DNA from: Microbacterium testaceum StLB037
GTDB taxonomy: Bacteria; Actinomycetota; Actinomycetes; Actinomycetales; Microbacteriaceae
DNA: 64,000 bases
Reading direction: 5' to 3'
Assembly (NCBI RefSeq): GCF_000202635.1
Contig: NC_015125.1
Span: 2,542,001-2,606,000 of the forward strand
The notes below the pieces were generated by a model. The model saw only the letters and a program-made list of their open reading frames with translations. It ran no database searches and was not told the origin of the DNA. This document shows, piece by piece, positions 35,134 through 44,604 of the stretch (the stretch's first letter is position 1; each line of letters begins with the position of its first letter). Both the position numbers and the translations under genes were made by a program.

Positions 35134-35988
35134 GTGTCCCTTTTCGCCGATCCGTTCTCGTTCGAGTTCGTGCAGCGCGCGTTCTGGGGCGGGTCGCTCG
35201 TCGCCGTGCTGTGCGGGATCGCCGGCACGTGGGTGATCGTGCGCGGCATGGCGTTCCTCGGCGAAGCGCTCGCGCACGGCATGCTCCCCGGCGTCGCTCT
35301 CGCGACTGTGCTCGGACTGCCCGTGCTCCTCGGCGCCGCCGCGAGCGCGGTGGTCATGAGCCTCGGCATCGGAGCGCTCCAGCGTCGTGGGCGCCTGTCG
35401 TACGACACGAGCATCGGGCTGCTGTTCGTGGGCATGCTCGCGCTCGGGGTCATCGTGATCTCGCACGCCGGGAGCTTCGCGACGGATGCCACGGCTATCC
35501 TCTTCGGCGACATCCTCGCCATCGGGGTCGATGACCTCGTCGTGCTCGCCGTCGCGGTCGCGCTCGGCCTCGTCACGGCGGTGCTCGCGCACCGGAGCCT
35601 CGTCGCCGTCGCGATCGACGAGCGCGTCGCGCACGTGCTCGGGCTGCGGCCCCGCCTCGCGCAGACCGCTCTCGTCGGGCTCGTCACCCTCGCGGTGGTG
35701 GCCTCCTATCAAGCCGTCGGTTCGCTCCTGGTCGTGGGGCTGCTCGTGGCCCCGGCCGTCGCGGCGCGCCCGTGGACCCACCGCATCCCCACGACGATGG
35801 CGCTCGCCGCGCTCATCGGGGTGGCCGCGGTCTTCGGGGGCCTCGTGATCTCGTGGCACGCCGCCACGGCCGCGGGCGCGACGATAGCCGCCACCGCCAT
35901 CGCCGCCGCGGGGGCGTCGGGTGTGCTGCGTGTCACCGTCACCGCACTCCGGCGCCGTGTCGCCCCCGCCGTTCCTGTTCCCCTCTGA
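35134..35988 (+). CDS. aztB: zinc ABC importer permease
   Basis: The 284-residue inner-membrane permease of the ABC-3 family has about eight helices, with VRGMAFLGEALAHGMLPGVAL, YDTSIGLLFVGMLALGVIVIS and GSLLVVGLLVAPAVAARPW. It forms the channel for zinc. The GTG start is 8 bases behind TACGGT (35120-35125). The next gene follows after 14 bp, so aztB, the aztD-like gene, aztC and aztD read as one operon. Confidence 0.9.
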   Translation: MSLFADPFSFEFVQRAFWGGSLVAVLCGIAGTWVIVRGMAFLGEALAHGMLPGVALATVLGLPVLLGAAASAVVMSLGIGALQRRGRLSYDTSIGLLFVGMLALGVIVISHAGSFATDATAILFGDILAIGVDDLVVLAVAVALGLVTAVLAHRSLVAVAIDERVAHVLGLRPRLAQTALVGLVTLAVVASYQAVGSLLVVGLLVAPAVAARPWTHRIPTTMALAALIGVAAVFGGLVISWHAATAAGATIAATAIAAAGASGVLRVTVTALRRRVAPAVPVPL

Positions 35989-36002
35989 CGCAGAAAGTCT
36001 CC

Positions 36003-37220
36003 ATGCTCCACCGCTCTTCCCCCCGCCCTCTCCTTCCGGTCACCGCTCTCCTGCTCGTCGCGCTCGTCGGGTGCTCGTCGTCGGCGCCCTCTTCCCCTTC
36101 CCCCGAGCCGTCCGTCGACACCCACGGCGAGATCGCCGGCGCCGCCGAGCTCGCCGAACCGGCGGTCGGTCTCACCTCGATCGACGGCGAAGGCCGGGTC
36201 TCGCACCTCGACCTCCTCGAGGAGACGACCGCCGACCTCGGTGCGGTCCGCACGCCCGCGGCGCTGCATTCCGACGGGCGCTATCTCTTCGCGGCTGACG
36301 CGTCCGGTGTCTCGATCGTCGACAGCGGCGTCTGGACCTGGGATCACGTCGATCATTTCCACTACTACCGGGCGGAGCCGAAGCTCCTCGGCGACGTCCG
36401 GGGCGGGGGTGTCGCGACGGTCGCCACCTCGACCTCGTCGACCACCGGCGGCACCGGGGTGTTCTTCCCCGACTCCGGCGAGGCCGTCCTGCTCGACACC
36501 GAGGCGCTGTCGAAGGGCGCAGTCGTCGAGAGCTTCCGGCTGCGGGTCACCCCCGGCCCGGGGCTCGTGGCGCCCGCCGGCTCGTTCGCGGCGATCGCCG
36601 CAGCCGACGAGGTCACGCTGCATGCCGCCGACGGTGCGGCGATGGGGGATCCCGTCGCGTGCACGGAGCCCGCGGGAACCATCACGACCCGCGTCGGAGC
36701 GGTGATCGGATGCCGTGACGGCGCCCTCCTCATCAGTGTCGAGGACGACAAGCCCGTCGTCGAACGCATCCCCTACCCCGAGGGAACGTCCGCGCCCCGC
36801 GCCACCGCCTTCGCCCATCGCGAGGGGCGTCCGACCGTCGCCGCCGTCGCCGGGGGAGCGGGGGCGTGGCTGCTCGACACCCGCGCGCGTTCGTGGACCC
36901 TGCTTCCCACGCCCGAGCCGGTCGTGCAGGTCACCGCGGTCGACGACAAGGACGCGAACGTGCTCGCCCTCACCGCCGACGGACGCGTGCTCGTTCTCGA
37001 CGGGGAGACGGGCGCGGAGCGCGCGGCATCCGTCCCGCTCGTGGGGGCGAGTCTCGCCGCGGGTCAGCCGGTCAGCCTGATCGCCGACCAGCAGCGCGCG
37101 TACCTCAACGGTCCGACGGAGGGGCGCATGTGGGAGATCGACTTCGCCGACGGCGCACGCGTCGCCCGCGAGTTCGCGCCCGAGCGTACGCCGCTGTTCG
37201 TCGCCGAGACGGGACGCTGA
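36003..37220 (+). CDS. AztD-like beta-propeller lipoprotein with an HxxHxH motif
   Basis: The 405-residue protein has a lipobox ALVGC (Cys24), a short Ser/Pro linker, then blade-like repeats (DGRYLFAADASGVSIVD, ALTADGRVLVLDGETG) expected of a beta-propeller. Residues 114-122 read DHVDHFHYY with H115, H118 and H120, a probable metal site. It is related in plan to AztD, the periplasmic zinc chaperone, but distinct from the aztD gene 2 kb downstream. It lies between aztB and aztC in one operon (1 bp from aztC). Role inferred: zinc capture or delivery to AztC. Confidence 0.78.
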   Translation: MLHRSSPRPLLPVTALLLVALVGCSSSAPSSPSPEPSVDTHGEIAGAAELAEPAVGLTSIDGEGRVSHLDLLEETTADLGAVRTPAALHSDGRYLFAADASGVSIVDSGVWTWDHVDHFHYYRAEPKLLGDVRGGGVATVATSTSSTTGGTGVFFPDSGEAVLLDTEALSKGAVVESFRLRVTPGPGLVAPAGSFAAIAAADEVTLHAADGAAMGDPVACTEPAGTITTRVGAVIGCRDGALLISVEDDKPVVERIPYPEGTSAPRATAFAHREGRPTVAAVAGGAGAWLLDTRARSWTLLPTPEPVVQVTAVDDKDANVLALTADGRVLVLDGETGAERAASVPLVGASLAAGQPVSLIADQQRAYLNGPTEGRMWEIDFADGARVAREFAPERTPLFVAETGR

Positions 37221-37221
37221 G

Positions 37222-38121
37222 ATGAGGAAGCTCCTCGCCCTCGCCGTGACCGGCGTCCTGCTCGCGCTCACCGGGTGCGCCGGCACGGCGGCATCGGATC
37301 GCCCGCTCGTCGTCGTGACGACCAACATTCTCGGCGACGTCGTGTCGCACCTCGTCGGCGACGACGTCGAGGTACTGACGCTCATGCGCCCCGGGGCCGA
37401 TCCGCACTCGTTCGAGATCTCCGCCGCGGAGGCCGCGCGCCTGCGCTCGGCCGACCTGCTCGTCGCGAACGGTCTCGGACTCGAGGAGGGGCTGCAGCAG
37501 CACCTCGACGCGGCGGCATCCGAGGGGGTGGAGACGTTCGTCGCCGGCGATGCCGTGACCGTGCTGCCCTACACCTCGACGGACGCCGGCGGCGCCGACG
37601 ATCCGCACTTCTGGACCGACCCGGCGCAGATGATCGCGGTCGTCGATGCGCTCACCCCGGTCCTCGAGCGACTCGGTGGTGCCGCGGTCGCCGAGCACGC
37701 CGCCGCCTATCGCGCCGACCTCGAGGACCTGGATGCCGCGATGACCGCCGCCTTCGCCGCGATCCCGGCGGAGCGTCGTGCTCTCGTCACGAACCACCAC
37801 GTGTTCGGGTACCTCGCCGACCGCTTCGACTTTCGCCTGATCGGGGCGGTGATCCCCGGCGGGACCACGCTCGCCGCGCCCAGCGCGAGCGATCTCGCCG
37901 ACCTCGTCGCGGCCATCGATGAGGCGGGGGTCCCGACGATCTTCGCCGAGTCCTCATCGCCCGACCGCCTCGTCCGGGCGCTCGCGGACGAGGCCGACCG
38001 CCGCGTCGAGGTGATCGAGCTGTTCACCGAGTCGCTCACCGACGCCTCGGGCGACGCCCCCGACTACCTGACCATGATGCGCGTCAACACGGAGCGCATC
38101 GCCCGCGGCCTGTCGCCCTGA
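37222..38121 (+). CDS. aztC: zinc ABC importer substrate-binding lipoprotein
   Basis: The 299-residue cluster A-I binding protein has a lipobox ALTGC (Cys19) and expected metal ligands H62 (PGADPHSFE), H129 (DDPHFWTDP), H192/H193 (TNHHVFGY) and an acidic E243 (FAESSSP). The loop between about residues 110 and 130 is short and lacks the His-rich stretch of ZnuA, as in AztC. It starts 1 bp after the upstream stop. It hands zinc to AztB. Confidence 0.9.
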   Translation: MRKLLALAVTGVLLALTGCAGTAASDRPLVVVTTNILGDVVSHLVGDDVEVLTLMRPGADPHSFEISAAEAARLRSADLLVANGLGLEEGLQQHLDAAASEGVETFVAGDAVTVLPYTSTDAGGADDPHFWTDPAQMIAVVDALTPVLERLGGAAVAEHAAAYRADLEDLDAAMTAAFAAIPAERRALVTNHHVFGYLADRFDFRLIGAVIPGGTTLAAPSASDLADLVAAIDEAGVPTIFAESSSPDRLVRALADEADRRVEVIELFTESLTDASGDAPDYLTMMRVNTERIARGLSP

Positions 38122-38154
38122 GCGGCCGGCCCCCACCGAAGAAAGAGAAATCAC

Positions 38155-39363
38155 ATGCGCACACCCTTCCTCCGCGCGAGTCTGCTCGCGCTCGCGGTCG
38201 GCGCGACCGTCGGTCTCACCGCCTGCGCGGGCGGCACCGGCTCCGCCACCCCCGGCTCCGCTGCCCCCGCGTCCAACGCCCCGGCCGAGACCGGCACCCG
38301 CGTCGCCCTCTCCTACCCCGGCGGCATCGTCGTGCTCGACGGCGCGAGCCTCGAGGCCCTCGGCGACGTCAGCTCCGAGCAGTTCACGCGCCTGAACTCC
38401 GCGGGCGATGGACGCCACGTCATGGTGACGACGAGCGAGGGCTTCCAGGTTCTGGATGCCGGTACCCCCGACGCCGAACCCGAGCTCACCGACCTGGTGT
38501 TCCCGGCCGCCAAGCCGGGTCACGTGGTCACGCACGGCGGCAAGACCGTGCTGTACGCCGACGGCACGAGCGACTCGACCGTCTTCGACAGCGATGCGCT
38601 GCTGGCATCCACTGATTCCCTTCCCGCCGTCGAGACGATCCCCGGTGTCGAGGCGCACCACGGGGTGTCGATCGTGCTCGAGGACGGCACCTTCCTCACC
38701 ACGGTGGGCAACGCCGACGGGCGCAACGGCGTCATCGCGAAGGACGCGTCCGGGGCGACCATCGCGCAGAGCAGCGACTGCCCCGGCGTTCACGGCGAGG
38801 GCACCGCGAAGGACGAGGTGGTCGTCTTCGGGTGCGAGAACGGCGCGCTCGTCTACGACGCGGGAACCTTCACCAAGCTCACCGCGCCGGATCAGCCCTA
38901 CGGGCGCATGGGCAACGCCTACGTCAGCGAGGACAGCGCGCTGATCGTCGGCGACTACAAGGACGACCCGGATGCCGAGGGCTACCTCCTGCACCGCGTC
39001 GCCCTGATCGACACCGCCGCGAAGACCCAGCGCGTGATCGACCTGCCCGAGGGCGTGGAGTACACGTTCCGCGACATCGCGCGCGGTCCCGGCGGACTCG
39101 CCTACATCCTCGCGACCGACGGCTCGATCCACGTGCTCGACCCGGCGACCGGGGATCTGACCGCGTCGTACCCCGTGATCGGGGCGTGGGAGGGGCCGGC
39201 CGAGTGGCAGGACGCCCACCCCGCGATCAAGGTCTCGGGCGACATCGCCTACGTGACGGAGCCCGCGAAGAACGCGGTGCACGCGGTCGATCTCCCCACC
39301 GGGAACGTCGTGAAGAGCGTGACGCTCGACCAGGCGCCGAACGAGATCGCGCTCACGCGCTGA
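38155..39363 (+). CDS. aztD: zinc metallochaperone AztD (lipoprotein form)
   Basis: The 402-residue beta-propeller protein has lipobox LTAC (Cys24), then PGHVVTHGG (H123, H127), EAHHG (H168, H169), and CPGVHGEG (C209, H213) with C227 as a probable disulfide partner. These His-rich turns match AztD, which delivers zinc to AztC in Paracoccus. An AGAAAGAG site precedes the ATG, 33 bp after aztC. Here the protein is predicted to be lipid-anchored, fitting a Gram-positive envelope. Confidence 0.87.
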   Translation: MRTPFLRASLLALAVGATVGLTACAGGTGSATPGSAAPASNAPAETGTRVALSYPGGIVVLDGASLEALGDVSSEQFTRLNSAGDGRHVMVTTSEGFQVLDAGTPDAEPELTDLVFPAAKPGHVVTHGGKTVLYADGTSDSTVFDSDALLASTDSLPAVETIPGVEAHHGVSIVLEDGTFLTTVGNADGRNGVIAKDASGATIAQSSDCPGVHGEGTAKDEVVVFGCENGALVYDAGTFTKLTAPDQPYGRMGNAYVSEDSALIVGDYKDDPDAEGYLLHRVALIDTAAKTQRVIDLPEGVEYTFRDIARGPGGLAYILATDGSIHVLDPATGDLTASYPVIGAWEGPAEWQDAHPAIKVSGDIAYVTEPAKNAVHAVDLPTGNVVKSVTLDQAPNEIALTR

Positions 39364-39366
39364 GCT

Positions 39367-40254
39367 TCACCGACCGCCCCGGTCGTACGCCACCTGCAGT
39401 GCTGCTCGCACCGCGCGTACGCCGGGGCGGTCGGCCGTTCCGCGACGGACGGCCGTGAACACCTCGCGGCGCGGTTCGCCGGGCAGATCGACCAGGCGCA
39501 CGGCGGGGGTGTCGCCCGCGAAGACGAGGTCGGGGATCATCCCCACGGCATGACCCGATGCCACCAGCCGGGCGTGCGCGGTGAGGTCGGCCATCTCGAA
39601 TCTCACGTCGGGCTCGAACCCGGCGGCGCGGCATTGCTGCGTCGCCCACTGGCGGGCGGCGGTGCCCACCGGTTCCATGACCCAGGCGCGGTCGCGGAGG
39701 TCGTCGAGGCCCCGCGCGGGGTCGTCGCGGGAGACGGCGAGGCGGATCGCGTCCCTCCCCAAGAGGCTCCGCTCGATGCCGTCGCGGTGCTCGCGCGTGT
39801 GACCGGGGTACTGCTCTGCCACGGCGAGGTCGAAGCCCCGCGCCGCGACCTCGAACAGCCCTTCCTCGGGGGCGAGTTCGGCGACCTCGATGCGCAGCTG
39901 CGGCTCGCTCTCGGCCAGGGCGTCGAGGGTCCGGGGGAGCAGGCCGTGCGCGGCGGACTGCATGACCGCGAGGCGCACGGGTGCCAGCGAGGGACGCATG
40001 CGCTCGAGTTCGGCGCGCGCGGCCTCATCGGCGGCGAGCATGCGGGCGGCGTGAGCGGCGAGGGCGGCGCCCTGCGCGGTGAGGCGGACCCGGCGACCGT
40101 CGGGTTCGAGCAGGGGGACTCCCGCCTCCTTCTCGAGCAGGGCGAGCTGCTGCGAGATCGTCGAGGGGCTGTACGAGAGCGCCTCGGCGACCGCCGCGAG
40201 GGTGCCCCGCACCGACAACTCGTGCAGGAGGCGCAGACGGCGCAGATCGAACAT
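39367..40254 (-). CDS. LysR-family transcriptional regulator
   Basis: The 295-residue protein has the LysR helix-turn-helix at about residues 1-60 (RRLRLLHELSVRGTLAAVAEALSYSPSTISQQLALLEKEAG) and a two-lobed effector domain. GAAGGGATGTC precedes the ATG. It is divergent from putA, so it probably controls proline use, responding to proline or a product. It converges on aztD with a 3-bp gap. Confidence 0.92.
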   Translation of the reverse strand: MFDLRRLRLLHELSVRGTLAAVAEALSYSPSTISQQLALLEKEAGVPLLEPDGRRVRLTAQGAALAAHAARMLAADEAARAELERMRPSLAPVRLAVMQSAAHGLLPRTLDALAESEPQLRIEVAELAPEEGLFEVAARGFDLAVAEQYPGHTREHRDGIERSLLGRDAIRLAVSRDDPARGLDDLRDRAWVMEPVGTAARQWATQQCRAAGFEPDVRFEMADLTAHARLVASGHAVGMIPDLVFAGDTPAVRLVDLPGEPRREVFTAVRRGTADRPGVRAVRAALQVAYDRGGR

Positions 40255-40269
40255 GACATCCCTTCGGCT

Positions 40270-40300
40270 CTATCGATCAGTATGCGTCAGTAATGATCGC
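40270..40300. promoter_or_regulatory. candidate LysR operator at the LysR-putA divergence
   Basis: CGATCA (40274-40279) and TGATCG (40294-40299) form an inverted repeat, inside which TCAGTA occurs twice (40277-40282, 40287-40292). It is placed just upstream of the LysR start, 55 bp before putA. Regulatory role inferred. Confidence 0.5.
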
Positions 40301-40353
40301 TTTTCTCGAATGGAAGCCGGCCGCACACTGAGAGCATCCGAGGAAGGATCGCC

Positions 40354-43300
40354 ATGTCGCTCACCGATCAGCATGTCTCCGCCGCCGCCCCGCAGGGCGA
40401 CGGGGTCTCGCCCCACGAGCTCGCCGACGAGGCGATCGCCCTCGTGCGCCGCTGGCTCGCCGAGAGCCGCGGGGAGCCGGTCGACGTCTCGGCCGAGCGT
40501 CTGGCCGGGGTGCTGCGCGACCCGCACGGCCTCGACTTCACCGTCGGCTTCGTCGACGGCGTCGTGCGCCCAGAAGACCTCCGCGTGGCCGCGCGCAACC
40601 TCGCGGCGCTCACCCCCCTCATCCCGGGTTTCCTGCCCCTGCACCTGAAGGCCGCGATCCGCCTGGGTGCCTTCGCCGCGCCGATCCTCCCGCGGGTCGT
40701 GGTGCCCGCCGCCCGCGCGGCGCTGCGCTCGATGGTGCGCCACCTCATCGTCGACGCCACCGACCGCAAGCTCGGCGAGGCCATCACCTCCGTCCGCGGC
40801 CGGGGCGATGGCATCCGCCTCAACGTGAACCTGCTCGGCGAGGCGATCCTCGGGAAGAAGGAGGCGGCTCGCCGGCTCGTGGGGACCCGCAAGCTCCTCG
40901 CCCGCGACGACGTCGACTACGTCTCGATCAAGGTGTCGTCGACCGTCGCCCCGCACACTCCGTGGGCCTTCGACGCCGCCGTCGCCGACGCCGTGGCGGC
41001 GCTGCGCCCGCTGTATCGCGTGGCGAAGGAGACCGGGACCTTCCTCAACCTCGACATGGAGGAGTTCAAGGACCTCGATCTCACCCTCGCGGTCTTCGAG
41101 ACGCTCCTGGGTGAGCCCGAGTTCCACGGTGTCGAGGCCGGCATCGTGCTGCAGGCCTACCTGCCCGATGCGCTCGCCGCGATGATCCGCCTGCAGGAGT
41201 GGACGGCCGCGCGGGTGGCATCCGGAGGTGCTCCGATCAAGGTGCGGGTCGTGAAGGGCGCGAACCTGCCGATGGAGCGCGTGGATGCCGACGTGCACGA
41301 CTGGCCGCTCGCGACCTGGCCGTCGAAGCAGGCGACAGACGCGTCCTACAAGGCGGTGCTCGACTACGCGCTGCGACCGGAGCACACGAAGAACGTGCGG
41401 ATCGGCGTCGCGGGACACAACCTGTTCGACGTCGCCCTCGCGTGGCTGATCGCCGAGAGGCGGGGCGTGACAGGCGGCATCGAGATCGAGATGCTGCTCG
41501 GCATGGCCACGGCGCAGCAGGCTGTGGTGCGCCGGACGGTCGGGTCGATCCTGCTGTACACCCCGGTGGTGCACCCGCAGGAGTTCGACGTCGCGATCGC
41601 GTACCTCATCCGCCGCCTCGAGGAGGGCGCGTCGAGCGAGAACTTCATGTCGGCGGTGTTCGACCTCGACACCCACGAAGCGTTGTTCGCTCGCGAGCGG
41701 GACCGCTTCCTTGCATCCCTCGCCGACATGCCCTCGGGTGTTCCGGCGTCGAACCGCGTGCAGGATCGCACCGCGCCGGCTGCCCCGGCGCCGAGAGAGG
41801 GGTTCCGCAACACCCCGGACTCCGACCCCGCGATCGCCGCGAACCGCGAGTGGTCCCGCGCGATCGTCGCGCGGATGGAAGGGTCCGACCTCGGCCGGGC
41901 GACCATCGCCGCGCACACCGTGACCGACGAAGCGGCCCTGAACACGCTGATCCAGGATGCCGCGGACGCCGCCGCCGCGTGGCGCTCGCTCGGAGCCGCC
42001 GGTCGCGCCGAGATCCTGCACCGCGCCGGCGATGCGCTGGAGGCTCACCGCGCCGACCTCCTCGAGGTCATGGGTGCGGAGTGTGGCAAGGTCATCGAGC
42101 AGAGCGACCCCGAGGTGTCGGAGGCGATCGACTTCGCGCACTACTACGCCGAGCAGGCGCGCGCCCTCGAGACCGTCGATGGTGCGCGGTTCACCCCGGT
42201 CGGTGTGACCGTGGTCACCCCGCCGTGGAACTTCCCCGTCGCGATTCCCGCGGGCTCCACCCTCGCCGCTCTCGCCGCGGGATCCGCCGTGGTCATCAAG
42301 CCGGCCTCTCTCGCCGAGCGCTCGGGCGCCGTCATGGTCGAGGCGCTATGGGAGGCCGGCGTGCCTCGCGAGGTGCTGAAGCTCGTGCAGGTGTCGGAGA
42401 ACGACCTCGGTCGCCAGCTGCTCACCCACCCCGCCGTCGAGCGAGTCGTGCTCACCGGTGCGTACGAGACGGCCGAGCTGTTCCGCTCGTTCCGGCCCGA
42501 CCTGCCGCTGCTCGCCGAGACGAGCGGCAAGAACGCCGTGATCGTCACGCCCAGCGCCGATCTCGACCTCGCGGCCAAGGACGTCGCGATGTCGGCCTTC
42601 GGTCACGCCGGACAGAAGTGCTCCGCGGCCTCCCTCGTCGTTCTCGTCGGCTCGGTCGCTCGATCCCGCCGCTTCCGCGACCAGCTCGTCGACGCCGTCA
42701 CCTCTCTCGAGGTCGGGATGCCGTGGGACGAGGCATCGCGCGTCGGCCCGCTCATCGAGCCGGCCCAGGGAAAGCTCTTGCAGGCTCTCACGACTCTCGA
42801 GTCGGGCCAGCGGTGGGTCGTCGAGCCGCGCAAGCTCGACGAGGACGGGAAGCTCTGGCGTCCCGGCATCCGCGAAGGCGTTCAGCCGGGCAGCGCCTTC
42901 CACCGCACCGAGTACTTCGGACCCGTGCTCGGCATCATGACGGCCGAGACGCTGGACGAGGCGATCGAGATCGTCAACGCGATCGAGTACGGCCTCACCT
43001 CGGGTCTGCACGCGCTGGACTCGTCGGAGATCGACGCCTGGCTCTCGCGCATCGAGGCCGGCAACGTGTACGTCAACCGCGGCACGACGGGCGCGATCGT
43101 GCAGCGTCAGCCGTTCGGCGGGTGGAAGAAGTCGGCCGTGGGAGCCGGAACGAAGGCCGGCGGACCGCACTACCTCTTCGGCTTCGGATCCTGGACGGAT
43201 GCGGCGTCTTCCGTCCCGCGGTCGGCGGACGCTCTCGCTGCGCCGGCGCTCGCGGCCGTTCCGTCGCAGGAGCGCGAGTGGCTGGCATCCGCCCTCTCCA

Positions 43301-43812
43301 GTGACGCCGCCGCGTGGGCCGAGGAGTTCTCGCTCGCCCGCGACGTGACGGGCCTGGAGTCGGAGCAGAACGTGCTGCGCTACGCCGCGGTGCCGGTGAC
43401 CGTGCGCCTCGAGGACGCTTCCGCGGCCGCTCTCGTGCGGGTCGTCGCGGCGGGGGTCCGGGTGGGCTCGACGATCACCGTCAGCGCCGCGACGGAGCTC
43501 TCGCCCGCCGTTCGCGCGTGGCTCGAGGGCGTGGGCGTCGGCGCGGTGGTCGAAGACGCTGCCGACTGGGCGCGCCGTCTCGCGCGTCTCGCCCGTTCGG
43601 GTGGGCGCGTGCGGCTGCTGGGCGGGTCGGTCACAGCGGTCGCCGAAGCCACCGGCGGCTCGCCCTCGGTCGCCGTGTACGCCGGGGAAGTCACCCGCGC
43701 CGGACATGTCGAGCTGCTGCCGTTCCTGCGCGAGCAGGCCGTGTCGATCACCGCGCACCGCTTCGGCACGCCGCGGAGGTACGTGGTGCCGCCTCTGGTC
43801 GCCGGCCGCTGA
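40354..43812 (+). CDS. putA: bifunctional proline dehydrogenase / P5C dehydrogenase
   Basis: The 1152-residue enzyme oxidises proline to glutamate in two steps. The proline dehydrogenase barrel (about residues 60-440) carries YVSIKVSSTVAPHTPWAFD and EGASSENFMSAVF. The aldehyde dehydrogenase domain (about 500-1000) has VTVVTPPWNFPVAIPAG, general base E722 (LLAETSGKN) and nucleophile C756 (GQKCSAASL). There is no N-terminal DNA-binding domain, so control falls to the divergent LysR. The last 150 residues are a folding/oligomer tail. GGAAGGA precedes the ATG. Confidence 0.96.
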   Translation: MSLTDQHVSAAAPQGDGVSPHELADEAIALVRRWLAESRGEPVDVSAERLAGVLRDPHGLDFTVGFVDGVVRPEDLRVAARNLAALTPLIPGFLPLHLKAAIRLGAFAAPILPRVVVPAARAALRSMVRHLIVDATDRKLGEAITSVRGRGDGIRLNVNLLGEAILGKKEAARRLVGTRKLLARDDVDYVSIKVSSTVAPHTPWAFDAAVADAVAALRPLYRVAKETGTFLNLDMEEFKDLDLTLAVFETLLGEPEFHGVEAGIVLQAYLPDALAAMIRLQEWTAARVASGGAPIKVRVVKGANLPMERVDADVHDWPLATWPSKQATDASYKAVLDYALRPEHTKNVRIGVAGHNLFDVALAWLIAERRGVTGGIEIEMLLGMATAQQAVVRRTVGSILLYTPVVHPQEFDVAIAYLIRRLEEGASSENFMSAVFDLDTHEALFARERDRFLASLADMPSGVPASNRVQDRTAPAAPAPREGFRNTPDSDPAIAANREWSRAIVARMEGSDLGRATIAAHTVTDEAALNTLIQDAADAAAAWRSLGAAGRAEILHRAGDALEAHRADLLEVMGAECGKVIEQSDPEVSEAIDFAHYYAEQARALETVDGARFTPVGVTVVTPPWNFPVAIPAGSTLAALAAGSAVVIKPASLAERSGAVMVEALWEAGVPREVLKLVQVSENDLGRQLLTHPAVERVVLTGAYETAELFRSFRPDLPLLAETSGKNAVIVTPSADLDLAAKDVAMSAFGHAGQKCSAASLVVLVGSVARSRRFRDQLVDAVTSLEVGMPWDEASRVGPLIEPAQGKLLQALTTLESGQRWVVEPRKLDEDGKLWRPGIREGVQPGSAFHRTEYFGPVLGIMTAETLDEAIEIVNAIEYGLTSGLHALDSSEIDAWLSRIEAGNVYVNRGTTGAIVQRQPFGGWKKSAVGAGTKAGGPHYLFGFGSWTDAASSVPRSADALAAPALAAVPSQEREWLASALSSDAAAWAEEFSLARDVTGLESEQNVLRYAAVPVTVRLEDASAAALVRVVAAGVRVGSTITVSAATELSPAVRAWLEGVGVGAVVEDAADWARRLARLARSGGRVRLLGGSVTAVAEATGGSPSVAVYAGEVTRAGHVELLPFLREQAVSITAHRFGTPRRYVVPPLVAGR

Positions 43813-43833
43813 GGTCCCCTCCGCCGGGGGTCG

Positions 43834-43908
43834 TCAGGCCTGGCCCGTGGCGCCCACGCGCTCGACCTGGCGCTAGGTCAGGCCACGCCCGTGGCCGCCA
43901 CCCGCTCG
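43834..43908 (-). repeat. degenerate copy of the PNPOx-like gene 3' end
   Basis: A 31-bp stretch at 43834-43864 matches 26 of 31 bases of 43878-43908, the end of the minus-strand gene including its stop. The outer copy would read ERVGATGQA-stop, the real gene ends ERVAATGVA-stop. The copies start 44 bp apart. Confidence 0.85.
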
Positions 43909-44582
43909 GCCGCACGCCGGACCGAGGCGGGAACCGGCGTCCCCGTCGCCGTCTGCGGAGAGGTGACGGGCTCGCCCGCGCTCATCCGCAGCGGAAGGGT
44001 GCCCGCCCACACCGCGCGGTCCTCGCCGTCGCCGTCCTCCTCGACGAGTGATCCGGCGTTGTCCTTCACGCTGGCCTCGGCGAGCGGGACGCGCAGCACC
44101 ATCGTCGCGGCCAGCTCCCGCGCCGTCATGGGGCGCACGTCGAGGCTGCGCCCCGGCATGAGGTGCTCCGACAGCGTCAGGAGCGCGGCTTCCTTCTCTT
44201 CGGGAGGGACCACGGATGCCACCCCGAACACCACCGCGCACCGGTACCGCATCGAGCTGTCGAAGAGCGAGCGCGCGTACTTCAGTCCCATCAGGTGCGT
44301 GACGGTCACGCAGACGGGGGTTCCCGCGGCGATCCGCCGGAAGAAGTCGCTGCCCGTCGAGCCGTGGATGAGAAGGTCGTCGCCGTCGCGGCCGATGCCG
44401 ATCGGAAGGGCGACGGGGCGGCCGTCGCGCACGATCGCGATGGTCGCGGACAGGGCGCCGTCGATCACGTCGTACAGTGCGGCGCGGTCCGTGACCTGAT
44501 AGTGGGCCTCGCGACGGACGCGGGTCTGAGCGGTGAGCGGGAGCGCGGGGAGGGGACGCTCGGGCAGGGGAAGGTCGGTCAT
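43878..44582 (-). CDS. pyridoxamine 5'-phosphate oxidase-family (FMN-binding) protein
   Basis: The 234-residue protein has the split-barrel flavin fold: REAHYQVTDRAALYDVIDGA, RPVALPIGIGRDGDDLLIHGSTGSDFFRRI and GTPVCVTVTHLMGLKYARS. It resembles the PNPOx-like group rather than true PdxH. Start 6 bases behind TGGAAT (44589-44594, minus strand). It is divergent from a MocR-type regulator with an obvious operator between them, which suggests control by pyridoxal phosphate. Confidence 0.87.
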   Translation of the reverse strand: MTDLPLPERPLPALPLTAQTRVRREAHYQVTDRAALYDVIDGALSATIAIVRDGRPVALPIGIGRDGDDLLIHGSTGSDFFRRIAAGTPVCVTVTHLMGLKYARSLFDSSMRYRCAVVFGVASVVPPEEKEAALLTLSEHLMPGRSLDVRPMTARELAATMVLRVPLAEASVKDNAGSLVEEDGDGEDRAVWAGTLPLRMSAGEPVTSPQTATGTPVPASVRRAAERVAATGVA

Positions 44583-44604
44583 CCCCCGATTCCAGCGGCT
44601 GGGG

